This document shows, in pieces, positions 1-8,180 of a stretch of 24,877 nt of DNA (position 1 is the stretch's first letter; every line of letters begins with the position of its first letter). The notes below the pieces were generated by a model. The model made no database searches, was not told where the DNA came from, and saw only the letters and a list, made by a program, of their open reading frames with translations. Position numbers and translations under genes: made by a program. The DNA comes from a virus: the IMG/VR virus record IMGVR_UViG_3300013131_000234, positions 1-24,877 of that record; one strand, 5' to 3'.

Positions 1-723
1 CCTTTAAATTTTGTACATGTAAGACATCATCACATAACACAAATAAGACCAAGTTATACAATTGTTGATTGTGTTGCAGGATGCTCTGACACGGTTACAG
101 GTGTTGTATTAACACCTACTCCAACTCCAACACCAACGAGAACCGTTACCCCTACACCATCGGTAACTCCGGGTTTAACTGTTACACCAACCCCAACATT
201 AACAAGGACCCCAACACTTACATCTACACCAACACTAACCGCTAGTACAACAATTACTAGTACCCCTACAATAACACCAACAAGAACATCAACACCAACA
301 GTCACTAGTACCCCAACCGCAACGCCAACAGTAACCCCCACAATAACTCCAACAACAACAACACCGACTCCAACGCCAACAGTTAGTGAAACCGGAAATG
401 TAACACCAACACCATCGACTACGCCATCTCTTACTGCAACATCTGAGACACCTACTCCAACACCAACACAACCTTGTTTTTGTGAAGAAAACGAAATAAC
501 AGTTACTTCTGGTACAGTAGCGGAATGGGATTATATTGATTGTGATGGAATAACAATTACCGGAGATACTATAACTGCAGGTAATTCAGTCACAGTTTGC
601 GCATGTTCTGGTTCAGTCAATGTAATATCATATTCTGGTAGTTTTTCCATTAACTTTGGTGCTCAGTGCTTGACTGCGACTCCTACTCCTACTCCAACAC
701 CAACGGAAACACCAACAGTGTAA
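1..723 (+). CDS. Thr-Pro-repeat fibre-like virion protein, 3' part
   Basis: The frame is open from the first base to a TAA at 721-723 (240 residues seen), so the start lies outside the window. Visible parts are a short N-terminal stretch with an HHH run, a Thr/Pro-rich low-complexity segment of about 120 residues (roughly residues 38-156, units of TPT, TPTP, STPT, TRTP), then a compact domain of about 65 residues with Cys pairs (CFC, DCDG, CAC), and a final [14 protein letters not shown] tail. Extended Thr-Pro stalks separating small Cys-containing beta domains are common in phage tail fibre or surface proteins; an adhesin or fibre role is inferred, not shown. No catalytic motif is visible. 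The next gene starts 12 bases downstream, so the two probably form one structural cluster. The long open frame on the other strand (54-341) only mirrors this repeat. Confidence 0.7.
   Translation, partial: PLNFVHVRHHHITQIRPSYTIVDCVAGCSDTVTGVVLTPTPTPTPTRTVTPTPSVTPGLTVTPTPTLTRTPTLTSTPTLTASTTITSTPTITPTRTSTPTVTSTPTATPTVTPTITPTTTTPTPTPTVSETGNVTPTPSTTPSLTATSETPTPTPTQPCFCEENEITVTSGTVAEWDYIDCDGITITGDTITAGNSVTVCACSGSVNVISYSGSFSINFGAQCLTATPTPTPTPTETPTV
112..468 (+). repeat. degenerate Thr-Pro codon repeat (CCAACA-like units)
   Basis: About 119 codons are almost entirely Thr and Pro with occasional Ser, Val, Ile, Leu, Arg and Ala. The DNA is built from near-copies of a 6-base unit (CCAACA, CCTACT, CCAACG). 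Synonymous third positions vary, so the repeat is old or selected at protein level rather than a fresh pure microsatellite. Confidence 0.8.
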
Positions 724-731
724 TATTTATA
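724..731 (+). promoter_or_regulatory. TATTTATA motif 4 bases before the start at 736
   Basis: Exact TATTTATA between the stop of the fibre-like gene and ATG 736. The same octamer recurs before other virion genes here. The short distance to the ATG would need a leaderless transcript if this is a -10-type element, so a translational role is also possible. Confidence 0.45.
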
Positions 732-735
732 GAAT

Positions 736-1104
736 ATGGAATTCTTTATAAGACAGGGAGCAAGTGACCCGATTTTAAAAATGAGAATGATTGATGATGG
801 CAAAAACGACAAATCATCTTTTAATGATTTATTAGAAAACGCCAACATTACTTTTGATATGTTTAAGATTGAAGATGGCGAACCCGAGATACTAAGTTCT
901 ACTTGTTATATAACAACAAGAGACAAAAAGTATAATCAAACAACAGATGAGTACTATATAACTCACAGATTTAAAGAATCTCAAACCGCAAATATGGGTA
1001 AATACGAGGGTAAGATTACAGTTCAGTTTTTAGACACTAATTTAAATCCCACAACAAAGCTCATTCTTCCTGTCAAGGAGAAATTGTTCATCACCATATT
1101 TTGA
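736..1104 (+). CDS. small virion-associated protein, possibly BppU-like beta domain
   Basis: A 122-residue protein without signal peptide or membrane segment. It has the rhythm of an all-beta immunoglobulin-like domain: an early strand (residues 1-20), LENANITFDMFKIEDGEPEI around 33-52, a TTRD turn, and a closing GKYEGKITVQFL...LPVKEKLFITIF. This layout resembles the N-terminal domain of phage baseplate upper proteins (BppU type), where a GATVTF-like strand precedes an ENG/EDG turn and a GxYxxxfxVxF strand ends the fold. That resemblance is by eye and weak. The gene sits 12 bases after the fibre-like gene and is followed at once by the polymerase promoter, whose TTG box overlaps its stop codon. 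A role as fibre or baseplate partner is inferred. Confidence 0.55.
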   Translation: MEFFIRQGASDPILKMRMIDDGKNDKSSFNDLLENANITFDMFKIEDGEPEILSSTCYITTRDKKYNQTTDEYYITHRFKESQTANMGKYEGKITVQFLDTNLNPTTKLILPVKEKLFITIF

Positions 1105-1130
1105 TTTTTTATGAAAATTTTGTATATTTG
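1101..1130 (+). promoter_or_regulatory. Bacteroidota-type -33/-7 promoter for DNA polymerase
   Basis: TTG at 1101-1103, a 19-base spacer, then TATATTTG at 1123-1130. This fits the known Bacteroidota sigma-A pattern (TTG, about 17-23 bases, TAnnTTTG). It leaves a leader of about 55 bases before ATG 1191. The leader contains a weak stem, ATACC-AAGT-GGTGTAT with a 2-base bulge, near 1146-1161; an operator role like the T4 gene 43 leader hairpin is only a guess. Confidence 0.65.
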
Positions 1131-1190
1131 ATAGTAAGACAAACTATACCAAGTGGTGTATGATAATGTGTCAAACTAAAAAAATATCAA

Positions 1191-4088
1191 ATGTCAGAAG
1201 TTATTTCACAAGAGGTCATAGAAAGTTTTCTAAATGGTTGGGACTCAGAGGAGTATATAGTTGGAGTCGAGTACGACTACAAAACAAATAAAATTTATAA
1301 GGTTATACAGGACCCTGAAAGGGGTAAGATAATAAAGACGGATACTCTTGTACCATTTCTATGGGTTGGGGATTTATCGGGTTTAAATTTTTACCAAAAC
1401 AACAAGTCATTACAGAAAAAGAAAATGGGTGAGTATGGTATCATGATTGAAAAATTAGATACCCATGGTAATGAACGTCTTGAAAATGGTATGACGTACT
1501 TGGTAAAATCTATGAAAGGATATACCGAGTTGGTTAACTTTTTTAGACAGGGTGGGATAGACCCTTGGGGTGAGAAAACAAAACAATACTTTACAATACT
1601 TTCGCCCGTTGAACAATTTTTAATACAAAAAAAGAAAAGACTCTTCAAGGGAATTGATGATTATTCGGGTGTTCACAGATTTGTATTTGACATTGAAACC
1701 ACTGGTCTTGAACCTGAAACCAGTGAGATAATTCTTATCGGAGTAAAAGATAATCGCGGTTTACAAAGAACTATTTCCGCCTTTGGTGAAGATGGTGAAA
1801 AAAAATGTATTGAAGAGTTTTTTGAACTAATAAGAGAAGTAAAACCAACAATTATTGGTGGATATAACTCTGCATTTTTTGATTGGCCATTTATTTTAAA
1901 AAGGGCACATATTCTTGGTGTTGACGTTAATGGTCTGACACAAATATTCACCGCTCAGGGAATGAAAGAAAAGGAAGGGATGTTGAAATTAGCCAATGAA
2001 ATTGAACCATATACCCAACACGTTATATGGGGATTTAATATAATTGATATTGCCCACTCTGTTCGTAGAGCACAAGCAATCAACTCCGAAATTAAATCTT
2101 GGGGATTGAAATATATTACGAAGTATTTGGAAAAAGAAAAACCAAATCGTGTGTATGTTGATGGTGCATGGATTTCAAAAATATATCTTGAAAATGAAAG
2201 TTACTACGTGAATCCAAAAACGGGTAACTATAAAAAGATTGGCGAGTCGGGAACTGAAGGTTTACTTAAAAAGTATCCGGGTAAGTTTGAGATTTGGCCG
2301 GGTCGTAGGATTGTTGAACAATACCTTGATGATGACTTGTACGAAACAATGATTGTTGATGATTCTTTCTCACAATCAACTTTCCTACTTTCAAAGTTAG
2401 TACCAACAACTTACGAAAGGATTGCCACTATGGGTACCGCCACACTATGGAAGATTATAATGTTGGCGTGGTCATATGAAAATAATTTAGCAATCCCAAC
2501 TAAAGATGAAAAACGTGCAATTACAGGTGGATTGTCTCGTTTATTAAACGTTGGTTACGCTAAAAACATTGTCAAATTTGACTATGCATCACTATACCCG
2601 TCTATTCAACTGGTTTATGATGTATTTCCTGATTGTGATGTTATGAATGTTCAGAAATCAATGTTGAAATATTTCCGTAACATTCGTATTAAATATAAAC
2701 GTCTCGCCGGAGAATTAAAGTCAAGTGACCTTGTTCAGTCGGAGATGTATGACCGAAAACAATTACCAATTAAAATTTTTATCAATGCATATTTCGGTTC
2801 TTTGTCTGCGCCACAGGTATTCCCTTGGGGTGATATGAACATGGGTGAAACAATTACTTGTACAGGTCGTCAATGTCTTAGAATGATGATTATGTTTTTC
2901 ATGAACAAAGGATATAAACCACTTGTGATGGATACGGATGGTGTGAACTTTGAAACTCCTGACACAATTAATACTCACGTTTATATTGGTATAGGAAACA
3001 ATGAATTAGTGGAATTAGGAAAGGAATATAAAGGTATTGAAGCCGATACTGCGGAGTTCAATGACCTTTTCATGAGAAATGAAATGGGTTTAGATATTGA
3101 CTACACCGCACCTGCGTGTATTAATGTTTCTCGTAAGAACTACATTATCAAACTAATAAAGAAAGGTAAAGAAGTTATAAAACTTACAGGTAACACAATC
3201 AAGTCAAAAAAATTACAAGAATACATAGTTGAATTTTTGGACGAGGGTTTAAAACTCCTTTTAAATGGTGATGGACTTTCGTTTGTTGAGTTATATTATC
3301 AACACGTTGAAAAAATATTTAATAAAGAAATACCATTATCAAAGATTGCAAACAAAGCGAGAGTAAAACAATCTGTTGACGATTATAAAAAACATATTAA
3401 GAAAACAACCAAGTCGGGTTCATTAATGTCTCGACAAGCTCATATGGAATTAGTTTTACAAAACAATTATCCTGCGGGTCTCGGTGAGACTATCTATTAT
3501 GTTAACAATGGGACAAATAAATCCGATGGAGATGTACAGAAAGTTTCTAAACCAAGTAAAAAAAGACAAGAAGAGTTTTTTACAACTAATGGTTATCAAA
3601 TGCCATTCGATTATTTGGAAATAAATTGTTATATGATTTCTGAAAAAGATATTCAAAACAATCCAAATATGACGGGGGACTATAATGTTGCCAGATATTT
3701 GACAACATTCAACAAAAGAATTGAACCATTACTTTGTGTTTTCAAACCTGAGATACGAGAGGACATTTTAATTGAAGACCCCAAAGACAGACAATACTTC
3801 ACAAAGTCACAATGTGAACTAATAAGTGGTCAACCATTAAAAGAAGATGGTCAAGATAAGTTCGATGAGGTTATGACACTATCAGATAGTGAGGTGATGT
3901 TTTGGAATAGAGTTCAAAGAGACCCATTCTTTATGTATGTAGAGAATAGTATAGATTTAGTTGACAAGTATTGGGTTGACCACAATCGTAAGGTTGTAAA
4001 TCTACAAGTTGCCAGTACAAAGAGTAACGAAGACGAGATAATTCAAACCAATGGTAATGACTTTGCATACCATGCGGTGGAAAGTTAA
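1191..4088 (+). CDS. gp43: family B DNA polymerase with 3'-5' exonuclease (T4 gp43-like)
   Basis: A replicative polymerase of 965 residues (T4 gp43 is about 900). The exonuclease domain shows Exo I FDIETTGLEP (D167, E169), Exo II GGYNSAFFDWPF (N226, D231) and Exo III YLDDD (Y378, D382), so proofreading looks intact. The polymerase domain shows motif A DYASLYPS (D464), motif B KIFINAYFG (K528, N532, G536) and motif C DTDG (D581, D583). Motif C has Gly where T4 and most family B enzymes have Ser. The start at 1191 is preceded by an A-rich stretch and no Shine-Dalgarno sequence. It is transcribed from its own host-type promoter. Its TAA shares bases with the stop of the convergent neck gene. It sits between fibre-like and neck genes, away from any visible clamp, primase or main replicative helicase. 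Confidence 0.97.
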   Translation: MSEVISQEVIESFLNGWDSEEYIVGVEYDYKTNKIYKVIQDPERGKIIKTDTLVPFLWVGDLSGLNFYQNNKSLQKKKMGEYGIMIEKLDTHGNERLENGMTYLVKSMKGYTELVNFFRQGGIDPWGEKTKQYFTILSPVEQFLIQKKKRLFKGIDDYSGVHRFVFDIETTGLEPETSEIILIGVKDNRGLQRTISAFGEDGEKKCIEEFFELIREVKPTIIGGYNSAFFDWPFILKRAHILGVDVNGLTQIFTAQGMKEKEGMLKLANEIEPYTQHVIWGFNIIDIAHSVRRAQAINSEIKSWGLKYITKYLEKEKPNRVYVDGAWISKIYLENESYYVNPKTGNYKKIGESGTEGLLKKYPGKFEIWPGRRIVEQYLDDDLYETMIVDDSFSQSTFLLSKLVPTTYERIATMGTATLWKIIMLAWSYENNLAIPTKDEKRAITGGLSRLLNVGYAKNIVKFDYASLYPSIQLVYDVFPDCDVMNVQKSMLKYFRNIRIKYKRLAGELKSSDLVQSEMYDRKQLPIKIFINAYFGSLSAPQVFPWGDMNMGETITCTGRQCLRMMIMFFMNKGYKPLVMDTDGVNFETPDTINTHVYIGIGNNELVELGKEYKGIEADTAEFNDLFMRNEMGLDIDYTAPACINVSRKNYIIKLIKKGKEVIKLTGNTIKSKKLQEYIVEFLDEGLKLLLNGDGLSFVELYYQHVEKIFNKEIPLSKIANKARVKQSVDDYKKHIKKTTKSGSLMSRQAHMELVLQNNYPAGLGETIYYVNNGTNKSDGDVQKVSKPSKKRQEEFFTTNGYQMPFDYLEINCYMISEKDIQNNPNMTGDYNVARYLTTFNKRIEPLLCVFKPEIREDILIEDPKDRQYFTKSQCELISGQPLKEDGQDKFDEVMTLSDSEVMFWNRVQRDPFFMYVENSIDLVDKYWVDHNRKVVNLQVASTKSNEDEIIQTNGNDFAYHAVES

Positions 4089-5203
4089 ATCACGTTAAAT
4101 GGTGATTGTATCGGTCTATACTTGAGAGCTTTGTTAAGATTCTCTGCCTCATTTCCTTTTCTTTCAAGAATTTTTTCAGGACGAAGTCTTTCAAGTCTTC
4201 CCATTAACTCTTCAACAAGTTTTAATTTTTCGTCTTTTGCTTCAGTCAAAAGTGTTGAGTAATCAAGTTTAATTTGACTATCGGGAACTTGTAAATCACC
4301 TGAGAATTTACCCCAAATTCTTGCAAGACCTTCTTTGGCGTAAGTGATGAGATACTTTCTAACCCAGTTTTGTGCGGGTTTGTTTAACATATCCCATGTC
4401 AATTGTTCTGTCTCAACATCTGAGGGTAATTTAACAATACCACTATTTTTGTCTAAACATGTATCTAAAGATGTGGTGTCATAGTACCAATACCATACTC
4501 TTTCTCTATTGTTTTGTATTGAACCGAAATCAAATCTACCACCAGGCACATTGTAAAGGTGTACTAATTTTTTACCATTAGGACCCGCAGTAATTCGGTA
4601 TGTTAAATCCATACCAATTAGTCGGTTCTTAATGTTTCTATCTTGCATTCTTAATAACAAATCATATGCTGGTAACATGAAATAAGACCCCGATGAACCT
4701 TGTTGTGCAAAACCACCAACTCCACCAAACGCAACACCACCAAGACCTCCAAATCCACCTAAGAATGGGTCAACTATTGAGTCGGTTAATTCTGCTCTTG
4801 TAAACCATAAAAGCTCGTTAATTTCTCTACCCGCTGGTATTTCATATGTTTGAACTCCCCTTTCTAATTCTATGTAATCTTTTTTTAGTTCTGAATTACC
4901 ACCTGTTTGAAGACCCACAATTTTAGAATATGAATGGGTATATTGAGTTTCGTAATCCAAACTTCTTGTTGTAAATGCTCTTGTAAGTGATTGAGTATCC
5001 ACATCTAAACCCGCTAAAGCCGACCATTGGGACTCGATTAACCAATCGCTAACGTATTGTTCGTATTCGGAAAGAGATAATTCCAAAAAGGTATCCATTT
5101 GTTCTTCAGTAAGTTCAATGCTACGAACCGGCATACCCAAAAGGTGGAATATTTGTGTGTAAAGTTTTTCTCTATCTGGTTGAGTTATTACTGTGGATGC
5201 CAT
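4085..5203 (-). CDS. gp13: head-tail neck protein, T4 gp13-like
   Basis: A 372-residue protein (T4 gp13 is about 309). The N terminus REKLYTQIFHLLGMPV...ELTEEQMDTFLELSLSEYEQY lines up with the start of T4 gp13 (LG-P, ELT-Q, a helix ending LxxYxxY). The C-terminal part resembles its WVK...A...LA...G...I.LD...LL.EA..EK..L.EEL block. In between come EIPAGREINELLWFT, a Gly-rich loop (about residues 147-168, GGFGGLGGVAFGG) and an LTYRITAGPNGKKLVHL strand pair as in neck proteins of T4-like cyanophages. In T4, gp13 with gp14 forms the neck that closes the filled head and receives the tail. It is the only large virion gene here on the minus strand. It overlaps the polymerase stop by 4 bases and has a TATTTATA motif 15 bases upstream. 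Assignment is from remembered family features. Confidence 0.72.
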   Translation of the reverse strand: MASTVITQPDREKLYTQIFHLLGMPVRSIELTEEQMDTFLELSLSEYEQYVSDWLIESQWSALAGLDVDTQSLTRAFTTRSLDYETQYTHSYSKIVGLQTGGNSELKKDYIELERGVQTYEIPAGREINELLWFTRAELTDSIVDPFLGGFGGLGGVAFGGVGGFAQQGSSGSYFMLPAYDLLLRMQDRNIKNRLIGMDLTYRITAGPNGKKLVHLYNVPGGRFDFGSIQNNRERVWYWYYDTTSLDTCLDKNSGIVKLPSDVETEQLTWDMLNKPAQNWVRKYLITYAKEGLARIWGKFSGDLQVPDSQIKLDYSTLLTEAKDEKLKLVEELMGRLERLRPEKILERKGNEAENLNKALKYRPIQSPFNVI

Positions 5204-5207
5204 TCTA

Positions 5208-5238
5208 TTGTTTTTTATTATAAATATCCGTATATTTG
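5208..5238 (+). promoter_or_regulatory. Bacteroidota-type -33/-7 promoter for the nuclease-like gene
   Basis: TTG at 5208-5210, a 20-base spacer and TATATTTG at 5231-5238, the same -7 octamer as at the polymerase promoter. The start codon (GTG 5256) follows 17 bases later. The spacer contains the oppositely oriented TATTTATA motif of the gp13-like gene. Confidence 0.65.
5219..5226 (-). promoter_or_regulatory. TATTTATA motif upstream of the gp13-like gene
   Basis: Read on the minus strand this is TATTTATA, 15 bases before the ATG at 5203. It is a minus-strand case of the octamer seen before plus-strand virion genes, which argues for an oriented signal rather than general AT richness. Confidence 0.5.
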
Positions 5239-5255
5239 GATATTAAGTATTTTTC

Positions 5256-6446
5256 GTGAAATCAAAATTTAAATTCAAATACACTAAAAGTAGGTTTTCA
5301 CAAGGAATCAATAGAATTTGTGTGGGTAAAAAACCATACGACACCTCTAAAAGTATCCTTACGAGCAATTGGAGGGTGATTTATGATGTTTTCTATTCAA
5401 AGTATGGTCAGTATGGAAAAGTAACGGAGAATGGTGAGGAAGGTGTTTTAACACCTAAAAGAACTTGGTCTGCGGTAAACCAATTTAACACTCACACAGA
5501 TATTCAGGATATAATTGTTCAATATCTAAATCAAAATATATCAAATGATTTTTTCTCTAAAGGTATAGAGGAGATTGATGGTAGAAAGGTTAAGTTAATC
5601 GATTTTGACCCCAAAAATGAAGACGTTCAATCTATTAACGATGAGCTAAAAAATTATTTTAATTGGTTATATTATTATGGTGATAAATTATTTAAGGACT
5701 TGGGTAAAGTATCCAAGAACGATATTTTACATCACCTTTTAGAAATTGCAACTTTTACAATGGCTGCCGGCACATTTAGTGAACTTGCTGTTGAGTTTTT
5801 TCTAAAAACAAAGTATCCTGATGGTTATGATGTAATTAGAAATTCATCATTAAGGGGTAACTCAGATGATATGAAAAATGGTGTGGACTTGTACACAATA
5901 GAAAAGAAAATACCATATAAAAAGAAAAAGTTCCAAATAAAAAACGCAAGGATTTATGATGAAAACGTAATTTATAAATCCATCAACACATCTTATTATT
6001 CTGATAAGGGAATAGATTATTTGGTTTTAGCTCAAATGAATATTGATGAAAATACCCATATCCCAAACCCATCTACTATGATTTTCTTAAAGATGTCCCC
6101 CAATTTATTTGACACTAAGAAAAGTAAAGTGGGTAGATATTCATATTCATATAAAAAAGAACAAGTAATAATGGAAGAACAAATTAACCCAATTTTTAAA
6201 TCAAAAATATTTTTTGAATTTTTTATGTATTGTTCCAAGCACGGAATAGAATTTAACATGGATGTTTTGGAAGAAACAAGTATTAAAATTGGTGATAAGT
6301 CGGTGAATGTAATTCTACCAAAAAATCATCAAGATTTTAATGAATCAGTTATAATAGATTCTTGGAGAGATTTAATTAATCAGTTTGAAAAGGATGTACC
6401 TAAGAAAGAAAGTTTAGAGTACTTAGAGGAGCTCATTAAGAAGTGA
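5256..6446 (+). CDS. possible PD-(D/E)XK-fold nuclease
   Basis: A 396-residue soluble protein with a GTG start; the host-type promoter ends 17 bases upstream and supports this start. It is rich in Lys, Tyr and Phe. A candidate restriction-endonuclease-fold core lies at residues 172-229: helix GTFSELAVEFF (G172, E176, possibly E180), then NGVDLY (D211) and FQIKNA (Q227, K229). The order GxxxE, D, (Q/E)xK is that of PD-(D/E)XK enzymes, with the common Gln replacement. The N-terminal 150 residues and the C-terminal 130 residues match nothing I recognise. It lies between the divergent gp13-like gene and a convergent SNF2 helicase, overlapping the helicase 3' end by 24 bases. A role in host DNA breakdown, recombination or defence is inference; it could be an unrelated hypothetical protein. 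Confidence 0.5.
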   Translation: MKSKFKFKYTKSRFSQGINRICVGKKPYDTSKSILTSNWRVIYDVFYSKYGQYGKVTENGEEGVLTPKRTWSAVNQFNTHTDIQDIIVQYLNQNISNDFFSKGIEEIDGRKVKLIDFDPKNEDVQSINDELKNYFNWLYYYGDKLFKDLGKVSKNDILHHLLEIATFTMAAGTFSELAVEFFLKTKYPDGYDVIRNSSLRGNSDDMKNGVDLYTIEKKIPYKKKKFQIKNARIYDENVIYKSINTSYYSDKGIDYLVLAQMNIDENTHIPNPSTMIFLKMSPNLFDTKKSKVGRYSYSYKKEQVIMEEQINPIFKSKIFFEFFMYCSKHGIEFNMDVLEETSIKIGDKSVNVILPKNHQDFNESVIIDSWRDLINQFEKDVPKKESLEYLEELIKK

Positions 6447-8174
6447 TTGAGCAAAACTTTCTGAATATTCATTATCTCCCATTACTTGGTCGATAATATT
6501 CTTTTTCTTTTGTAATATATTATAAACAATCATTTCGATTGTGTTTTCGAAAATAGGGTAGTAAACGAGTACACTATTCTTCTGTCCATATCTATACGCC
6601 CTATCTTCTGCTTGAGAGTGGTCTGAAGGTACAAATGATAGGTCATTCATTATTACTGTTTCCGCAGCGGTTAAAGTAATCCCAACACCTCCCGCTTTAA
6701 TATTGGATATAAATATTTTTACTTTATCCTCGTTTTGAAATCTGTCAACACTTTCTTGTCTTCTTTCTTTTGACATTCTACCATCAAGGGTCACGGAATT
6801 TTTCTTATACTTCTCGTGAATCATATCCAAACTCATAGTAAAGTTTGTAAATACAATAACTTTTTTACCTTGTTCTATAAACTTATCAATTAACTCACAT
6901 GTGTATGGTACTTTTTCGTATGCAATCACTTGTCTAATTTTCATTAAACGATTTAATGTCACACTAATTGATTCATTCTTTTTGTTTTCCTTAGATATTC
7001 TCATGAATTCTTCTAACTCTTCATTGTAAAAAGTACTCTGCATATCTAAAAAAACAGGGGTGATAATTTTTTCGGGTAAATCGAGAATGTCGGTTTTCAT
7101 TCTTCTTAATACCAAATTTTTTGTTCTTTCTCTTAGTTCATCTAAATTACTTGCACCGCCTGTGTTCCATATTTTTTTACCTCCTACTCTAAACTGATAA
7201 CCGGCACAATATCTTCTGACATAACCTTGCCAATTTAATGCAATTGGTGAATTAACAATTTTTAATAAATTATAATAGTTTATCGGTCTTGATGTCATTG
7301 GGGTTCCCGTGAGTAACCACACCTTAGGTATTTGTTTTACAATATCATTAATTAGTTTTGTTCTCTGTGCTGTTGGATTTGAAACGTAGTGGGCTTCATC
7401 AATTATTACTAAATCAAAATTTTCATTTATGATTAATTTATATGCTTCACTATCTTCTGATTTATCGGTTGTATGATAGTTTTTTAATATATCATAATTG
7501 ATTATATAATAATCAAATGTGGAACCCCATTTTCTGCCCTCAACAATTAATGATTTTTTTCTTGAGTAATTTTCAATCTCTCTTGACCAGTTAATCTTTA
7601 GTGATGCGGGACAAATAATTAAAACTTTTTTTGCTCCACTTTCTAATGAAGCAATAATCGCGGACGTACTTTTACCAAGACCCATATCATCAGCAAGAAT
7701 GTATTTGTCATTGGCTAACAATTTTTCAATGGCTTCTTTTTGATGTTCCATTGGTGGTCTATGTGAGTAAGGACTATAATCTATTATTCTGTCTAATTTT
7801 TTTTCTTCTTGGACAATAGATGATTTTGGAAGCCACATCGCATGATTCGTTTCGGAATCAAGAATTTTACCCCATATATGGTATGCCTTATCGCTTTCAC
7901 ACAATAATTTTTCACACCAAATCTTTTCGGGTACTTTGGTTAACTTCTTGTCCTCCATAATTTTTTCACCAAAATTCTTGGCAATGGTGATATGCTTTCG
8001 AGCAACTCGAGGTACTGTTTCGTGATACTTTACAACATATTCCGCTTGAGGTCTTGTTAATTGAAAATTTTTAACATTCTGAAATTTGTTTTTCCAATCA
8101 AGTAATTGATTGTTAAAACCTTCATATTCAAGCAGTATATCCCTCGCCTCTATTTCGAGAATCTTGTTCTGCAT
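6423..8174 (-). CDS. SNF2-family DNA helicase/translocase (SMARCAL1-like)
   Basis: A 583-residue superfamily 2 ATPase of the Swi2/Snf2 type. Numbered from the chosen start: PPMEHQKEAI near 140-149, Walker A DDMGLGKST (162-170), DEAH (259-262), LTGTP (288-292), motif V KAGGVGITLT (493-502) and motif VI QAEDRAYRYGQ (521-531). The last is typical of SNF2 proteins. About 135 N-terminal residues precede the motor and match no domain I can name. The frame is open 25 codons further up to a TTG at 8249, but ATG 8174 is chosen because the longer form would run into the opposite gene and past the promoter-like and TATTTATT elements. Such enzymes remodel DNA, for example by annealing or fork reversal; in phages a role in replication or recombination (as for T4 UvsW, a different family) is plausible. 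Its 3' end overlaps the nuclease-like gene by 24 bases. Confidence 0.9.
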   Translation of the reverse strand: MQNKILEIEARDILLEYEGFNNQLLDWKNKFQNVKNFQLTRPQAEYVVKYHETVPRVARKHITIAKNFGEKIMEDKKLTKVPEKIWCEKLLCESDKAYHIWGKILDSETNHAMWLPKSSIVQEEKKLDRIIDYSPYSHRPPMEHQKEAIEKLLANDKYILADDMGLGKSTSAIIASLESGAKKVLIICPASLKINWSREIENYSRKKSLIVEGRKWGSTFDYYIINYDILKNYHTTDKSEDSEAYKLIINENFDLVIIDEAHYVSNPTAQRTKLINDIVKQIPKVWLLTGTPMTSRPINYYNLLKIVNSPIALNWQGYVRRYCAGYQFRVGGKKIWNTGGASNLDELRERTKNLVLRRMKTDILDLPEKIITPVFLDMQSTFYNEELEEFMRISKENKKNESISVTLNRLMKIRQVIAYEKVPYTCELIDKFIEQGKKVIVFTNFTMSLDMIHEKYKKNSVTLDGRMSKERRQESVDRFQNEDKVKIFISNIKAGGVGITLTAAETVIMNDLSFVPSDHSQAEDRAYRYGQKNSVLVYYPIFENTIEMIVYNILQKKKNIIDQVMGDNEYSESFAQSLLNELL

Positions 8175-8180
8175 ATAAAC

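Noticed and set aside
54-471. Long open frames on the minus strand rich in Val, Gly and Cys/Trp
   Set aside because: They are the mirror of the Thr-Pro codon repeat on the plus strand; the plus frame continues in phase into a sensible Cys domain and a stop.
1146-1161. Hairpin operator in the polymerase leader, as in T4 gene 43
   Set aside because: The stem is only five pairs with a two-base bulge and does not resemble the T4 operator; it is noted under the promoter but not listed as a feature.
6708-6715. TATTTATA on the minus strand inside the helicase gene
   Set aside because: It is internal to coding sequence, with no gene start downstream; in AT-rich DNA some chance copies are expected.
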